NCBI RefSeq assembly: GCF_905475395.1
Contig: NC_058337.1
Coordinates: forward strand, 69,026,368 to 69,090,367
Direction: 5' to 3'
Source of the DNA: Chrysoperla carnea
Taxonomy: Eukaryota > Arthropoda > Insecta > Neuroptera > Chrysopidae
Length of the DNA: 64,000 nucleotides
Under the pieces are notes generated by a model that saw only the letters and a program-made list of their open reading frames with translations, searched no databases and was not told where the DNA came from. The translations under genes were made by a program, and so were the position numbers. Below are positions 40,001-52,387 of the stretch, piece after piece (position 1 is the first letter of the stretch; each line of letters opens with the position of its first letter).

Positions 40001-41962
40001 TTATTATAGGTTAATGAGTTTTAGAAAAAGATTCACTTAAAATTTGTATTAAAAGATAACTTCAAATTAAATTTTCTATCTACTTTACGAAAGTGTAACA
40101 TTATACTTTTAAGTACAGAATATCTAAATTAAAAAAACTAACTGCTGCCTTTTAATTTTCGACACTAAAAGAACTGAACAATATGGTTTTTTATTTCTGA
40201 AATTATTCCATTTCCACGCGTGAATTTGTGAAAAATATTTATTGATAAACAGAAGTAATAAACCATTGCATAACAGTTTGCGACATTTTTGAATTTTGTA
40301 CTATTTAAGATCCTCAATCGCATTAAATACGTTGTAGTGCCTAATCTATTATTAATATTATTATTCGTCCTTCATTTAACTCAAATTAAGTAACTGAATA
40401 TTGTCTATGTAATTGAATTTCATTGATAAATATGTCAATAATTTAAGTTGAGCATTATTGATAACAATAGTGTATATCTATCTATCTTTAGTTATTTTAT
40501 TTATTAAAATAAGGATTGTTTTATGTCTATTGTTTTAGGTTCATTGGATGATGTATTTGGTAAATATTGTAAAAAAGTTCCAGAATTTGAATTGTGTGTG
40601 AAAAATTATACCACCGTTTTGGAAGTATGTTTAGAGTCAAAAGAAAAAGATAGTGAAAAAGTAATCTTAAATGTGACAAAATCATTATCAGAATTCGTTT
40701 GTCATAAAAGTGGTGATCGAATTGCCAGTAAGTATCGTAAACAATTCTTTTATTCTCAGAGTACTGAAAAGTGTATTAGCATTGAATGTGAAAATCTCTC
40801 AGTTTCAATGAGAGCTTTCCACGTGGCTAACATATCGAAAACTTAATTTTTTTATTTTTATAAATATTGACATGAGGTTTTCCCTGGTGGGAAAAAATAT
40901 TTTTCCGAATAAGAAGAAAGAATAAGTCTTAATAAGTGATTCAGAATTCCCAACACTTTTTTAGAGTTCCTAAGGCTTTTATAGTTTTTTCAAATATTTT
41001 TTCCACCAGGGATGGGAATGTTCAAGATAAAAGACTTGCAAATTGAAAAATGTTTTAATATGTAATTGTATCCACGTCGTTTACTCGCAAATTTCCTCTT
41101 CTTTTGATCAATACTAAAATATTATTCATTCTCACTGGAGACAGAGGCGAGAAAATCAGGCACACAAATTTAAGGGTGGGTATCGACCTTGAAATGTCAG
41201 AGAATTCTAACTTGGGAATTTTAGTCTCGAACATAGAAAACGGCAAAAACAACTTTCTAATTGTCTGAAATTTGAATTTGAAGCCTTAATTACTTGATAA
41301 ATATTATCGAAGGTAATAAGTGAGAACTCTAGAATATTTCGAAATAAATTTCGATTTTTGCCCCAATGTCCTAAATACAAAAAACTGACCTAATTCCTTG
41401 TTGAAATTTTAAATCCTGTATATTCTGTATAAACAAAATTTTTGTTTCTGAGAGCGATTTTTTTTTTGTGAGCTTGAACGCGATTAGTAATTTTACACGT
41501 GACTTTGTTATTTGAATTTGTATTTATAAATAAATATTTAAATTTCGTTATAATAAAAAAACTTTTATTGTAGTGTTCATTGCTGAAGGTGGTCCAGATT
41601 GTTTAAAAGAAAAGCAAGAAGAAATCCAAGCTTGTGCAAACAAAACACTCAACAAACATTTTGGTGGTAATGACTTACCATCATTAGAGAGTTTACCATT
41701 ATTAATATTTGAATCAAAAGAATGTAATGATATTAAACATTTACAAGATTGTATTGTACATGAATTACAACAATGTGCTGATCCAACACCGTCCAATATT
41801 GTTGAATCATTATTTAAATTTATTATCAAAATGACACCTTGTGCTCAAATATTAAAAGCGGAAACCAAAAGTTCAAATAGTGGTATGAATAATGTTGCTC
41901 TCTTATCACCTTCTATTTTATTATTAATAACTTTTATCGCATATTTATTTAATAAATTATAG
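28085..41962 (+). CDS. Secreted 27-kDa hemolymph glycoprotein-like protein (DUF1397), GPI-tail type
   Basis: Five coding exons: 28085-28124, 36646-36860, 38140-38227, 40539-40727 and 41574-41962, with GT..AG joins and phases 1, 0, 1, 1; 306 residues. Residues 1-20 form a signal peptide. The rest shows the family pattern of many short helices with spaced cysteines: twelve, at 72, 94, 125, 134, 145, 169, 187, 198, 228, 237, 245 and 267. Four N-glycosylation sequons are at N100, N138, N159 and N200. Related insect proteins are abundant hemolymph glycoproteins of unclear function. Odd here is the C-terminus: a small-residue stretch (SSNSG, 277-281) and then about 22 hydrophobic residues (VALLSPSILLLITFIAYL...) to the end, as in GPI-anchor signals. 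It may therefore be membrane-bound rather than soluble. The first intron is 8.5 kb and full of mobile elements. No 3' AATAAA is near; the first is at 42346. Confidence 0.85.
28759..29377 (+). mobile_element. mini-me-like element, long copy in DUF1397 intron 1
   Basis: From TATACCCTGTATG through the core (CCAAGTTTGTAACGCTTAAA) to the terminal TTTGTTTTCACTTGTTT. The GTCY block is lost. It has an internal segment (TTTCTCCAAAATTATAAAAG...) that is missing from the copies at 4914 and 59539. Confidence 0.7.
29384..29672. mobile_element. MITE with TTACTCAAAAACTG termini
   Basis: The left arm TTACTCAAAAACTGACTGAA and the right arm read inward TTACTCAAAAACTGTCTGAA match, and the similarity goes on for about 45 bp each. 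Directly beyond the right end another small palindrome (AACTGACTGA / TCAGTCAGTT) lies at 29670-29720. It sits immediately next to the mini-me-like copy. Confidence 0.65.
32987..33545 (+). mobile_element. mini-me-like element, copy in DUF1397 intron 1
   Basis: Starts TATACCCTGTATATATG. The core has a small change (TTTAGCCACAAGTTTG) and the GTCY run is degenerate (GTCTGTCCGACTGTG). The conserved AACCGTTACAGTAGAACAAA block follows. The palindromic 3' end is lost. Confidence 0.7.
34020..34169 (+). mobile_element. mini-me-like element, 5' fragment
   Basis: ATACCATGTATATATGAAAT, TA-rich stretch, core and ATTCATAAAATCACCTAATT; broken off just before the GTCY block. Confidence 0.7.
34765..34855 (+). 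repeat. tRNA-derived SINE, fragment 1
   Basis: Blocks CCAACTCCGTACGCGGTAT, GGTAGCAGGCTCGATTATCG and GTAGTGCATGGAATAT match the SINE at 36946-37110, with its A-box part missing. Confidence 0.6.
34915..35385 (+). repeat. Dispersed element ending in an ACCGAGC/GCTCGGT hairpin
   Basis: Starts near a 10-base G run, contains GCCGCTATCTCGGAAATCTT and GGCTCCAACGATTTTCATGA blocks, and ends at ACCGAGCAAAGCTCGGT, a 7-bp hairpin followed by CATCCAGATATT. I know this block order as a common insect dispersed repeat. The hairpin near the end recalls Helitron-like termini, but no CTRR end is clear. Confidence 0.45.
36946..37110 (+). repeat. tRNA-derived SINE, copy 2
   Basis: The head CCCTAGTAGCTCAGTTGATTA is a good A box and GGTCCGATTCTCG a B-box-like stretch about 50 nt on, so an RNA polymerase III promoter of tRNA origin. 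The body continues with GTGTAGTGCATGGTATATGC. It lies in DUF1397 intron 2, about 90 bp after exon 2, in sense orientation. Confidence 0.7.
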
Positions 41963-44062
41963 ATTTTGAATTAATTAGTAATAATATATACCTGGCAAGA
42001 CAATGATGAATTTCATATATCGTGCTATGCAATATGATAAGCTGGATCATCTAACCACGCATTGCGAACGTATCAGGCTTAAAACTTAATTTTGGTCATT
42101 TGAGCATTGGTATTTTTCTTCCTTTGTTTCACTTAGCGAGCTTCCTCGAAATGGTATAACATCATTTCGACCGCGAATTTTACTTATCTTACTTTTTCTA
42201 CACTTTTACGAAATCATATTGTAATTCAATTAGAGATCTTGGTAAAGAAATCTAAAGTAGAAATTTCAAAATCATTTTTTCGATTACCTGGGCATATTGT
42301 TTATTGAAATCTCTTAGGAAACTGTGCCTTCCGCGTTTATCTTTTAATAAAGCAGCTATTGAAAAAACCTAAAAATATTTTATGTATAAAATTAAAGAGG
42401 AATGTTTTAAATGAAAGCTATGGATACCATCTTGCTGGATGCAACAGAAATTATCTGTTCGTTAATTAAATTTGAGGGAAGTGCAGTTTCATTTCAAAAT
42501 TCATTAGCTCCACTATCGTTTCTCGATAATTGAATTTATGGAATTTATCACTGTTCGCCGAATTAATAATAAAAAACAAAATAACAAAAAAAAAAAATTT
42601 AATTATTAATTATTTATGTGAGAATATTTTAAAAAAATATTGTAATAAGGAAAAACATACATACCTAATAGTTTGTAAGAATGATTTAAGAGAAAAACAT
42701 AATGCTGATGGTTATGTTTGGTTATTTTTTTTGTTAAAAACTATTTTTGTAATTTTTTGAATGAATTGTGTAAAAAACGAATTTATTATTTTTTAATAAT
42801 TAAAATGCAAGAGTGGAAAAATGTCTTTGTGTTAGTTTTTAAAGCCATTTTTTATTCAGGAAAAGTTAATGAAATACATCTATCTAAGCCACTTTATGAT
42901 CCAACATTTTCTGGATGTAATCTTTATATAGCGTCTTGTTTTTGTATATAATTGGGGGAGGTTGGGAACACTTGATCCTTTGAATGTAAGTTTTGTAAAG
43001 TTAGTACACATGTCAGATTTCATTGTTAAGCAGAGGGGCAGGCATTTGATAATTCTTGCGGAAGAAACATCATGTCGTAACTTTTCATTTAGATTAAAGC
43101 AGTACTTCACAAGTTGGTTGGAATGTGGTTGGTAATATAGGTCCAATATAAGTCATAATCTATGTAACTTTCCATTTCCTAGAGATATGTAAATAATTTT
43201 TTATATTCTACATTTTCTAACTTAAACTCCGTTATGCGACACTAGGTGAACATTATCATTTTCCAACACCATTGCTACTTTTGCCTGCGGACTCTGCTGA
43301 TAAAGATAATCATTCTTCTGAAAAACTTTACACCAATAGACTGACACGTGCTTTCCTATAAACTACAAATAATGAGTTAATGATAAACATAGAACACTGC
43401 ATCGGTATCTTCCGATTCCTTCTACATGACTTTAAGATAATAAAATGAATGTTTAAATTTTATAATTGTAATACTTTTTATTTCATTAGTCACCAATGGT
43501 ATGTAAACCCAAAATATAGAGTGAAAATTAAATTTCCCATACATTTGGAACAGATTCCGCTTTTTACTGTTAATGGCGCATTTTGATATTTAAAAACAAA
43601 TGCTATTCCTATACATGCGACTTCTTGTTTGTATTTTTTTATACTATACTAGGATGATTGTATGGTAAAAAATTACATTGAATCTGGAAATGAATTCTAA
43701 AATACGTTTGGTTTCTGCATAATTAATTTACCTAGGATGAGTTTTGGTTCAAGATCTGTTTTATTATCCTATTATCCTAAGTGTAAGATACATAGATGAC
43801 TTTGTCAGAGTAATAGTAAGTACTTTACCATAAAATTGAAAATGCCGAAAAAGTTATGCTTCACCCTGCAATAAATATTATTGCTTTAATTTTCTTTACC
43901 TACTTCTTGCGAATTTATAAAAAACTTCAAGTCGTGTTGGCATTTGTCATTCGAAAAGCATCCAGATGCTTTACAGTAATTAAAAGACATTATTGTCGAA
44001 TTTCGAAAAAGAAAAATCACAATTGCTTCACGTTTTAGTCCGAAGTAAAGAAATTTTAAGTG

Positions 44063-44372
44063 AAACAAGTAAAAGCAAACAATTGACTGAGTTAATTGTT
44101 GAAATACTATGTATAAGACAGTGTTGATGACGCAATCGTTTGTTTTTCAACGTCATGTAAGTAAAGAAAGATATCCACTCTTAGATAATCACATGGGCGT
44201 CGCCAACAGGGAGCAGATAAGGGAAAGGCGGACAACCGAAAATGAACTAATTATAGGTAATTAAATGAACACCTGTACCAAAATTTTGTTCGTGGCATCA
44301 ATATTTTTAAGCGTCCCAAACTTGGGATTAAACTTGGTATACCTTGATATATTTCATATATACATGGTATAA
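44063..44372 (-). mobile_element. mini-me-like element, internally deleted copy
   Basis: Both ends are present: the palindrome CAATTGACTGAGTTAATTG at about 44082, and the TTCATATATACATGGTAT end at 44354-44371. About 240 bp of the middle is missing compared with other copies. Confidence 0.72.
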
Positions 44373-47354
44373 ATATATGAATGTTATGCTAAATTTTAAC
44401 ATTTAAGTTTTAAAGAATCCTGTGCTCATCTTACTACGAGTTGATCATGAGCATAAAAAATTGGACCCCGACACTAGCGCCAATAAAATGGATGTAAAGT
44501 CTGTGATAATATGGGTTTCTTAAAGCATCCTAACTTAAACCAATTCAATCACACTATCTTCTGGAGTTGTATTTCAGAAAATCAAAATTTATTAAATTGA
44601 TAACTTATCGTAAGCAAATAATACAGAATACCTAACTGTAGTCTTTGCCATAAGCCTGCAAAATTGAAATAAATATGGAGAAAGGATTTGTTTGAAGTGG
44701 TTGCATTGAAAAAAAACGGGGCCGATAGGAAGTAATGCACCTAGCTGACATTTTACGCCAAATTTCGAACACCTAAATCGAAACAGATAGGAGATATAAA
44801 ATCTTAAAACTTAGAAACAAACACTAATCTCATAAACTTTTATAGAAGGGGATATGCATTTTATGCTAAACCAGGTAGGAAGTTTTAAAGATGCACACAA
44901 AGTCGCAATTTGCAGCAAATGACGGATCTACGACTGTTGTAATATTTATGTAGTCATTTCGCACGCTTTTTTCTGTACGTAATGTCACCTTAAATATAAT
45001 CAAATAAACTCATTTGCTTAAAATAAAATTTTTAAACCCATTCTTTGAGAATTTGCAAGCTGTATATCACCAATTGCATATTCACTGTTTATTTGAGAAT
45101 TAAATGAGTAGATATCAATAATACAAACCGCTCAATTCACAAGTTATGATTGAAATAAATATATGCAATCGTTATTACGTTAATGTAAATTTATATTTTG
45201 CATACTCAGTTTTATGAATATTATTTTATGGGTACTTTATAGAGGGTAAAATCATAAAATTTTACCCCAATTATTTCAACATTTTTTTTTTAGTTTACAA
45301 TGAAAACTAAAAGTCGAGAAAATTTTTAAAGTGTTTAGAATGTAACATTATTTTTTTCCAATTTTCAAATTAATATTTAATAGATTAAAAAAGTTATTTA
45401 GTATGATATTTTTCTCCTCTTCAAGAATCTTTTTTTTAAATTTCTTAAATATTAATATTTTATGAAATATTGGCAACAAACGAAAAATCTTTTTTTTTCA
45501 TCCTTAATTTTATATGACTTTTGCAATTTTTTGTCTGCTGAAAACCGCTTCTGGCACATTTTTCTAAACATCATTCCGAATCCAACGAGTTATCACACGT
45601 GTTTTCACGACCTTTATTCCTATATTTCGAAAATTTGAACTTATTGACTAGACTATAAGTGTAAGTTGAAAATTAGCAAGTTTTCCTTGTTAAAACGGGA
45701 ACAGAAATTGAATACAAAGTTTTACAACAATTATTTCTTTGCATAGCTTCTGCGGGACATAACCGCCTTTCTACGAAAAGGTAGATTTTGTTTTCAATTC
45801 CTTTCTAAAATGTTGCCCTTTTTATCACGAAAAACTTCCTAATTTAAAGTGTTCTTCTATTTTTTCCCATTTGTCAATCACACAGAGCTTTTGAAATAAA
45901 GGCGTAGATCAAATCTATTATTCGAGTAAGATCTTGTTTGTCTTTTAGCATACAAACTATTGTTTGAAATATTTTTTTACTTCAAGCTTCCGCAAAATAG
46001 TACTTATAGGTAAACATATTATAAATTATACTGATAAGCGATTAGGGAAATAATTTTCGATGTTTCGATTTTAATGTCTATTTGTTACAGTCACACATAT
46101 AAAAATATATATTTGCAATAACCAATTTGAAAGTTAAAGTTCTTATCACATTTTTATAATCAATTTTAATTAAAACAAAACAAATAAGTTCCACATTGAT
46201 TTCAAACAATATTTTATATCCAAAATATTTTAAATTAGTTGTATATACAAATTTTATGGCAATGTTATATGAATATTATTTTCAATGCAATTTATAATAT
46301 CAAATTTATACTTGATAATGTAGGTACAGGGCAATTCATAATCACTTTTGTTGAATTGAATTTGTTTTGAAATGAGATCGCTCTCCCTTATTAACAATTT
46401 GATAGAGGCTTGATATAGAAATTGCCACCTTATATATGTGACAAAACTTACAATGTAATCAAAATTGATTAAAAAACGAAGGTCTATTAAGCGTCACAAC
46501 GATTTGAGCACACACAAAATCTAACAGTGTATTAAATTCAAGCACATGTAGTGGTAATTTAGTACATAAAAAACTAACCCATAAAAGCCAAGTTTTGATT
46601 ATACTCTCTCTATTTATATATTTATTTAATTTTTTATATTTTTTTCCTTGATTGGCGCTACGATCCTCCCTGCAAATTTTCAGCTCGATTGGATCACGGA
46701 AAAATTGCTAAAAATCAAGTTTTTTCGGCAGACAAGCTGACAAGCAGAGCCTACGAGTTAAAATATAAACGGAGTAAAAATGATAAAAATTGACAGTGGA
46801 GTCTTAGTAATAAGGTGCCTTTGCAATTGCCCTGTGGGTACGGATCCCTAAAAACTATCATAGTAAAATTGAATTATCATCATTTCTCGCATACTCAAAT
46901 CGCTCGCATTTGTTGTTGTTCAATTGTTAGGTATATTTATATTTTACAAATATACATTTTCTCAGAGCAAATTAACTTTTACAAGCTTTTATTTAGATTT
47001 CCCCGACCTGGTGTCTGTAATTAAACATTGAAATTTAAATTTGGCCCACTTCTCGGTTTCCGATTGCGCTGAAATTTTTTATGCACAACAATTAGTATTT
47101 TACACATCTAGGGAAAAAAATGTCTCAGATCTCATTTCCATTGTCAAAATGAAATCCTAGATTTTCTTTACTTTCTCCCGTGGTGTATATACTATTTTTA
47201 TCCTCGACGGAGGCAGAAAGCGAAATAAACTGTTAAACGATTGTAGTATTTATTATGTGCCAGTTTTGGGACTTTTCGAACTGCCTCCGGAGTGAAGATA
47301 AAACTTGTTATTCAAGAAATTTTACGTAAAAATATATACCCTATTTAAGACGAG

Positions 47355-47398
47355 CTTCCGTAGGTGGTAGGTTATACCAACTTCCGTAGGTGGTAGGT
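47355..47398. repeat. 26-bp tandem duplication
   Basis: CTTCCGTAGGTGGTAGGT occurs twice, 26 bp apart, at 47355 and 47381. Confidence 0.75.
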
Positions 47399-48752
47399 AA
47401 ATTATTTTAATGAATTGGACACTTGATGTACTGTAATAGGTTGTGTTGGGTATTGGGAAATTCGCAAATAGTGTCAAGCAGTCAATATGATCACCATGTG
47501 CAGATATTTTCTTAGATAGTTCATTAAATAAATTAAACAGTATTGCTGTAGAATACTGTGGTTTCTTAATATGCATCCAGTTTAAGCTTGTTTTGATAGT
47601 TCTATTTTAAGTCACCGGTTCTCGCTTGGCCCAAGAACATGTGTATGAAAGATGTGCATCACAGACCGTGAGACCGTGAGCCTATAATGAAGGAAAAGCT
47701 CCTTGATTCTATATTCTATTTGTCGATCATTTTAAAAAACGCAATGAAGGTAAGTTTGGTAATAAAAATTTTGAAATTTTAACTGTGACTCGAGTGTCAA
47801 ATTTATGAATTTTCTCTTTTTCTGCTGTAACGTTAAATGAAAGTTATTGACAAACAATACAATACATGATAAATAATGAAAAGAAGTTCCCAAATGCCAA
47901 AAAGTTGAAAACTAGAGTGCAATTTAAAAAAAAAAACTTTATTTCAACTACCCTTTTGATTGTTGCAAACTTTCTGCCTTTTTTTGGTAGATGCCACTGC
48001 AATGCAATCTATCTTAAAATGGATACAAACTTGAATATAATTTCCGAATAAATTTAGCGCGTTCATACACTGTGCGTCAATTAAGTAATTTATTAAGCAT
48101 TATAATTAAGTAATTTCAAAAATGTGTGATTGGTTCGCTCCGAGTAAAATGCTCTACACAATTAGTAACATTTACTGATATAAATCATTCCGTACAAACT
48201 AAAACAATAAAATATTTTATACATTTAACAAGTGTATACTTTATTAGTAGTACATAGTATTAATCGCGATGATCGTATAACAACCGCGGTGATGGTTATT
48301 TTGAATACCGCGAGTTTCAACAACAGGTAAAATATGAGATCGTTGTATGTTTGTGGAGAGAGGCTACTACTACCATACCATGAATGAAATTGGAATGGAA
48401 GTGAGAGATACTAACTATCCAACGAGGATTGTACCATGATTATTAACCAGCTTAGAGTAATTATTAATTCGAGACGACTCTGTATTGTATGGTGCAGTTA
48501 TTATTATTATTGTTGATAAACAGTTACTTGATAAAGTTTTTTTTTTATATTGTTGCAGTAAATATTTTTACGGTTATTCTGTTTTTTTCTACTGCAGTTT
48601 TGAATAAAATGTGAAACTAAACATAAAACCAACAATTTTTATGTTGAAAAATGTGATAATTTTTTTATTTTTGGTGTTTTTATTATAAAATGTGAAATTA
48701 AAATTTTACTTTATTTAAAAATGTAACTTTGTCTTTTGATTTTGTGTGTAAA

Positions 48753-48852
48753 ATGTTTTATTTTGTTTATAATGTACTTATAATATTAATTGTGTCCAAT
48801 CATGTGATTTATTCGTTATCGAAATCAATATCGTCTGAGGATAATGTTTATG
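48753..48852 (+). CDS. Candidate signal-peptide first exon of another secreted protein
   Basis: ATG at 48753 opens 33 codons: a hydrophobic segment (VYNVLIILIVSNHVIYS) fitting a signal peptide, then a polar stretch (SKSISSEDNVY). It ends in phase 1 at a perfect GTAAGT donor. This mirrors the first exon of the DUF1397 gene (short, signal peptide only, phase 1, long intron after it), so it could start a second such gene. No continuation in the right phase with recognisable sequence was found up to 64000. It may lie outside the window, or the exon may be a chance frame. Confidence 0.4.
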
Positions 48853-48902
48853 GTAAGTTTCTTTTTTTGGATATTGTTTTTGCACGAAGTTGAGCTTTCG
48901 AT

Positions 48903-49127
48903 TCAACGATCATTTAAAAGTTGTTCTGGTCTTAAATTGAGATTTAGATCTGTGATCAACTTGCACAATTTAGTAGGAAATATAACTAACTTTTCAAAAT
49001 AATCTTCGTTGATATTATGAAGATGCGTATGATCTAAGGGAGTCTCTACATGTTTCGCTGTTACATTAGTCGCAATTTGCTTTATTTCCTCACGAATAAG
49101 ATCGTAGCTTTGGCCGAAAACTCGAAC
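48903..49127 (-). other. Unrecognised open frame, 74 codons
   Basis: On the minus strand an open frame without ATG start reads VRVFGQSYDLIREEIK and later DYFEKLVIFPTKLCK, ending ...LRPEQLLNDR and a stop. Its composition is mixed and protein-like, unlike the A/T-run frames around it. No family recognised; it may be a fragment of a transposon protein or of a host pseudogene. Confidence 0.25.
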
Positions 49128-49164
49128 CAAGATATGTATAGTCTATGTCAAAAAAAATGCTCGT

Positions 49165-49229
49165 TTTAAAACATTCTAAGTGTTACTATTATAACATAAC
49201 ATATGATGAGTACGCTTAGAATGTTTTAA
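49165..49229. repeat. 65-nt hairpin with ~21-bp stem
   Basis: TTAAAACATTCTAAG at 49165 pairs with CTTAGAATGTTTTAA ending at 49229. Pairing goes on inward with one bulge and one G-T pair to about 21 bp, leaving a loop of some 21 nt. It is either a microRNA-like precursor shape or the remnant of a palindromic MITE. Confidence 0.6.
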
Positions 49230-52200
49230 CTGTAGCAGTTTTTTTGGAATTAAGTATACGTCAAATCAATATTTTGAAAACATTAAGCTGCGAAAAATCA
49301 TTGGCATACGTCAAGAGTTATTCGTTGGCGTTTAAGGCTAAAAGTTTTCCTATTTTCAGGATTGTATTAAGTCACACGTGTTTCGATTCGTATGTCCAAA
49401 AATTCGATTGTACTTTTTCTTTTTCCATGGTTGATATCTAATGCAGCACAATCATTAATCTATACCTTATATATACAGTTCGATCTACACAAAATTTCTG
49501 CTAGTAGCTGTCTGTCGGTCTACTTAATAAGCCTAGTATCTAATCGATAACTGTTCAAGGAATAGTTTTATCGAATTAAATTTTTAAATTATAGCCATTC
49601 CATGTTGTGCGTTGTTCCGGTGTGGCCTTAGTAAAAATTACATTTTCATTGGTTTTGGAAAAAAACAAAAATTGTTCTAACAATTTGTAATGTATTTACC
49701 TTGAAAAAATTTTCTACCATTTGATTTAAAATGAATAATCAAATTTTATTTTTCAAATCATTGAATACCTACTGTAAATTTGATTGATAACGGGTGAAGT
49801 CATGTATAATGTATACAATACGTTCTAATGAATTAGTGGAAAAGCTGTTTATGCGCAAAACGAATTTTTTATCGTTCAGCTAATGACCATTTATTGTGGA
49901 ATAATGATTTTGACTAATACTTTAACTTCACTGAATAAAAACTTGTTAGCAGAGTTCCATCACTAGAGCTATATTTTAGGCTGGAAAATGGGATTGGAGA
50001 TTTTTAACAAGCAAAATAAATTGCGTAACATGTAGTGAATTAACATAAATTTTTAATTCCCTTTGTTTCACTTTGTGAAAGAGTGAAGTTGCACAAAGCC
50101 TTCAAAACTACGAAAACATACGATTATTTTGTATAAAAAAGGAGGAAAGAGACTGCACTGGGATTTTTTAAAGACGCATCCTAGGTACAAACGATACATA
50201 CACATTTTCTACCTTGTATCTTAATTTTGAGAAGCTGTGAAGGTACCTACACAAGGCTTTAAAAATGGTTTTTGGTTGATAAAAGAAGGAACGAAGCCTA
50301 GGAAGTTGACCCTCCTAGGCTCAGTTCTTGACATTAAATCAAATTACTATCGATTGAACCAGCCTACCAGAAATATTTGTATTTTTTAAAAGGAAGAAAC
50401 AAATATTCTTGAAGCCAGAAGATGAGATTACTTACCTGAGATTAGACAAATTTCTTGTACACAATAATTTTCATTCTGCTAAGAAAATTTTTGCCTTGCT
50501 TTTAAAATGCAAAAAATATTCTTAAGCCAAGAAGACTATTTTTCTGTGTCTATACCTAGTCCCAGAAGACCCATTTCCTTGGAGTGAAAATTTTTTGATT
50601 AGAATTCATCGGCAATATGAATTAGCTAGGGTAATTATTATGTAATTAGAAAAGTATTTAGTTATGCTTTCATTTAAAATAGTCCTTCGCTATGGGAAAA
50701 TGAATCCCTATGAGTCAACAGTAAAGCTGGAACATTAAGGTATAGAGTACAACAATTTTACCAATAGCGCGGAAGAATCTATTAGCAGCTTTACAGTTTT
50801 TAAAGAATTAATTGGACAAGAGATCCTCTAATTGGTCTTCATAACTATTTTCTATATTTCTTACTATTTTCTTCAGTTTTTAAATGTAATTTCATAAAAT
50901 ATTGAATTATTCAAATGAGGAGGGAGGTAACCTGATATCATAGGCATGCTTCTTTGATAACGCCTGTATATTTGCTGAGAAGTCTCATACTAAAGAACTG
51001 GATTCAAGTTGATTTGCTTGAGAGAATTGACTTGAATTGTTGAGCTTTCTGCCTATTTTCAAATGCTTTCAAATGCTGAATTCAATGAGCAGTTACAAAT
51101 AGGTCATCAGTTTCAATCTTTAAAAATTTTTCTAAAGTGTGAATTTACTGTTATTCTCTACTTATCTGCATTATTAGTGTAAGCGTAGGGTTTATTCTCA
51201 TAATATCGGGTAGTACTCTCATAATATTGAGATATTAAAATATTGCTATTAAATTTATTAGTTTAACCTATCAATTTCTGGGTATTGCATAATTATATAA
51301 TGGCACTAACGATTGTTTGAATGATTTTGATTATCTTATTCGTTAGTAGTCAGTAATAGGGATTTGAGTAGGTGGGCATTATAGGCTCTGAATATCCGAT
51401 TCATATGTCAATGACTTCTAATGTAAAGTGTGTTTAAATGATTCCTTTTTATGTTTTTATAGGTTTAGATTAAGAATTTTTTAACCTCCGATAAAAATGT
51501 TGGAACTTTTTGAGATATGACCATGAATTTATTGGCTGGCTTTCTTTAGCTTTACTGATGCTAAAGCGGGATAAAGAAACCAGGGAAACCTTAAATATAA
51601 GAATAAAATTAAAGGTCATCCCGAGTCAAGTATTACTTGCATACGGGTCTTATTGGCAGCTATATATGTATGTAAAAGTATTAACTTTTACAGGATGAAG
51701 TCGAGCCTTATGGTTACTTAACAATTACCTACAAAAAAGGTTTGGCTTTTAATAGCTCGTAAACATGATTGTTGTACATAATAGTGTTCTTTCCTATATT
51801 ATAATATGTAGAAATCACAACATCAGTTAATTGGATTTGTCAACCGGAAACCGGAAGTATGCATCACATGCAAACTAAATGTTTGTTCTTCAAATTTTAT
51901 ATATATTTCTACAAAAAAAAACCTTTTTATAATAATAATTACATATTGTTAATTTGATAAATTTTAGCAAAAATTTCATCGATTTATTATTAATTTCTTA
52001 TAAAATTATATTATTTCTTAATAGGAAGGTGGTTGTTGTAGAGATACGAGTTAAGAGAAACATGTATGCAAGAGATAGTATGTAGAATACCCGTTAATAA
52101 AATTGCATTGACTGAATATAGATGCATGCAATAAATGCATCTTTTAAAATACAATTACTTTATTTTTCAAATAGAAATAGATACCGTTTGTAAGTTACAC

Positions 52201-52387
52201 CGAATGGCAGAGAAAGTTTAATAACATGAAAAATTTAACAAATCCCCTGATTCTTTGTTAAAATTCGAATAACTTCACTCTCTTGCTGGATTATTCTTGA
52301 CTAAGTTGCATCTTCAACTTTTGAGAAATATTACCATTATGGTCACACTCATTCCCTACTAGAAAACGAACGTACTAGCAACTGGGC
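49230..52387. other. Non-coding, no feature recognised
   Basis: AT-rich sequence, either intron of the candidate gene starting at 48753 or intergenic. Open frames at 49244-49441 and 51510-51698 carry no recognisable motif. Confidence 0.4.

Larger units (their letters stand above)
41963..48752. other. Intergenic, no gene seen
   Basis: AT-rich. Besides one mini-me-like copy, a 26-bp tandem duplication and diverged retroelement 3' fragments near 46640-46850, nothing is recognised. An AATAAA at 42346-42351 could serve the DUF1397 gene. Open frames such as 42530-42951 are lysine- or phenylalanine-rich and look like chance. Confidence 0.45.

Noticed and set aside
41548-41829. 93-codon antisense frame
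   Set aside because: Shadow of the last DUF1397 exon on the opposite strand.
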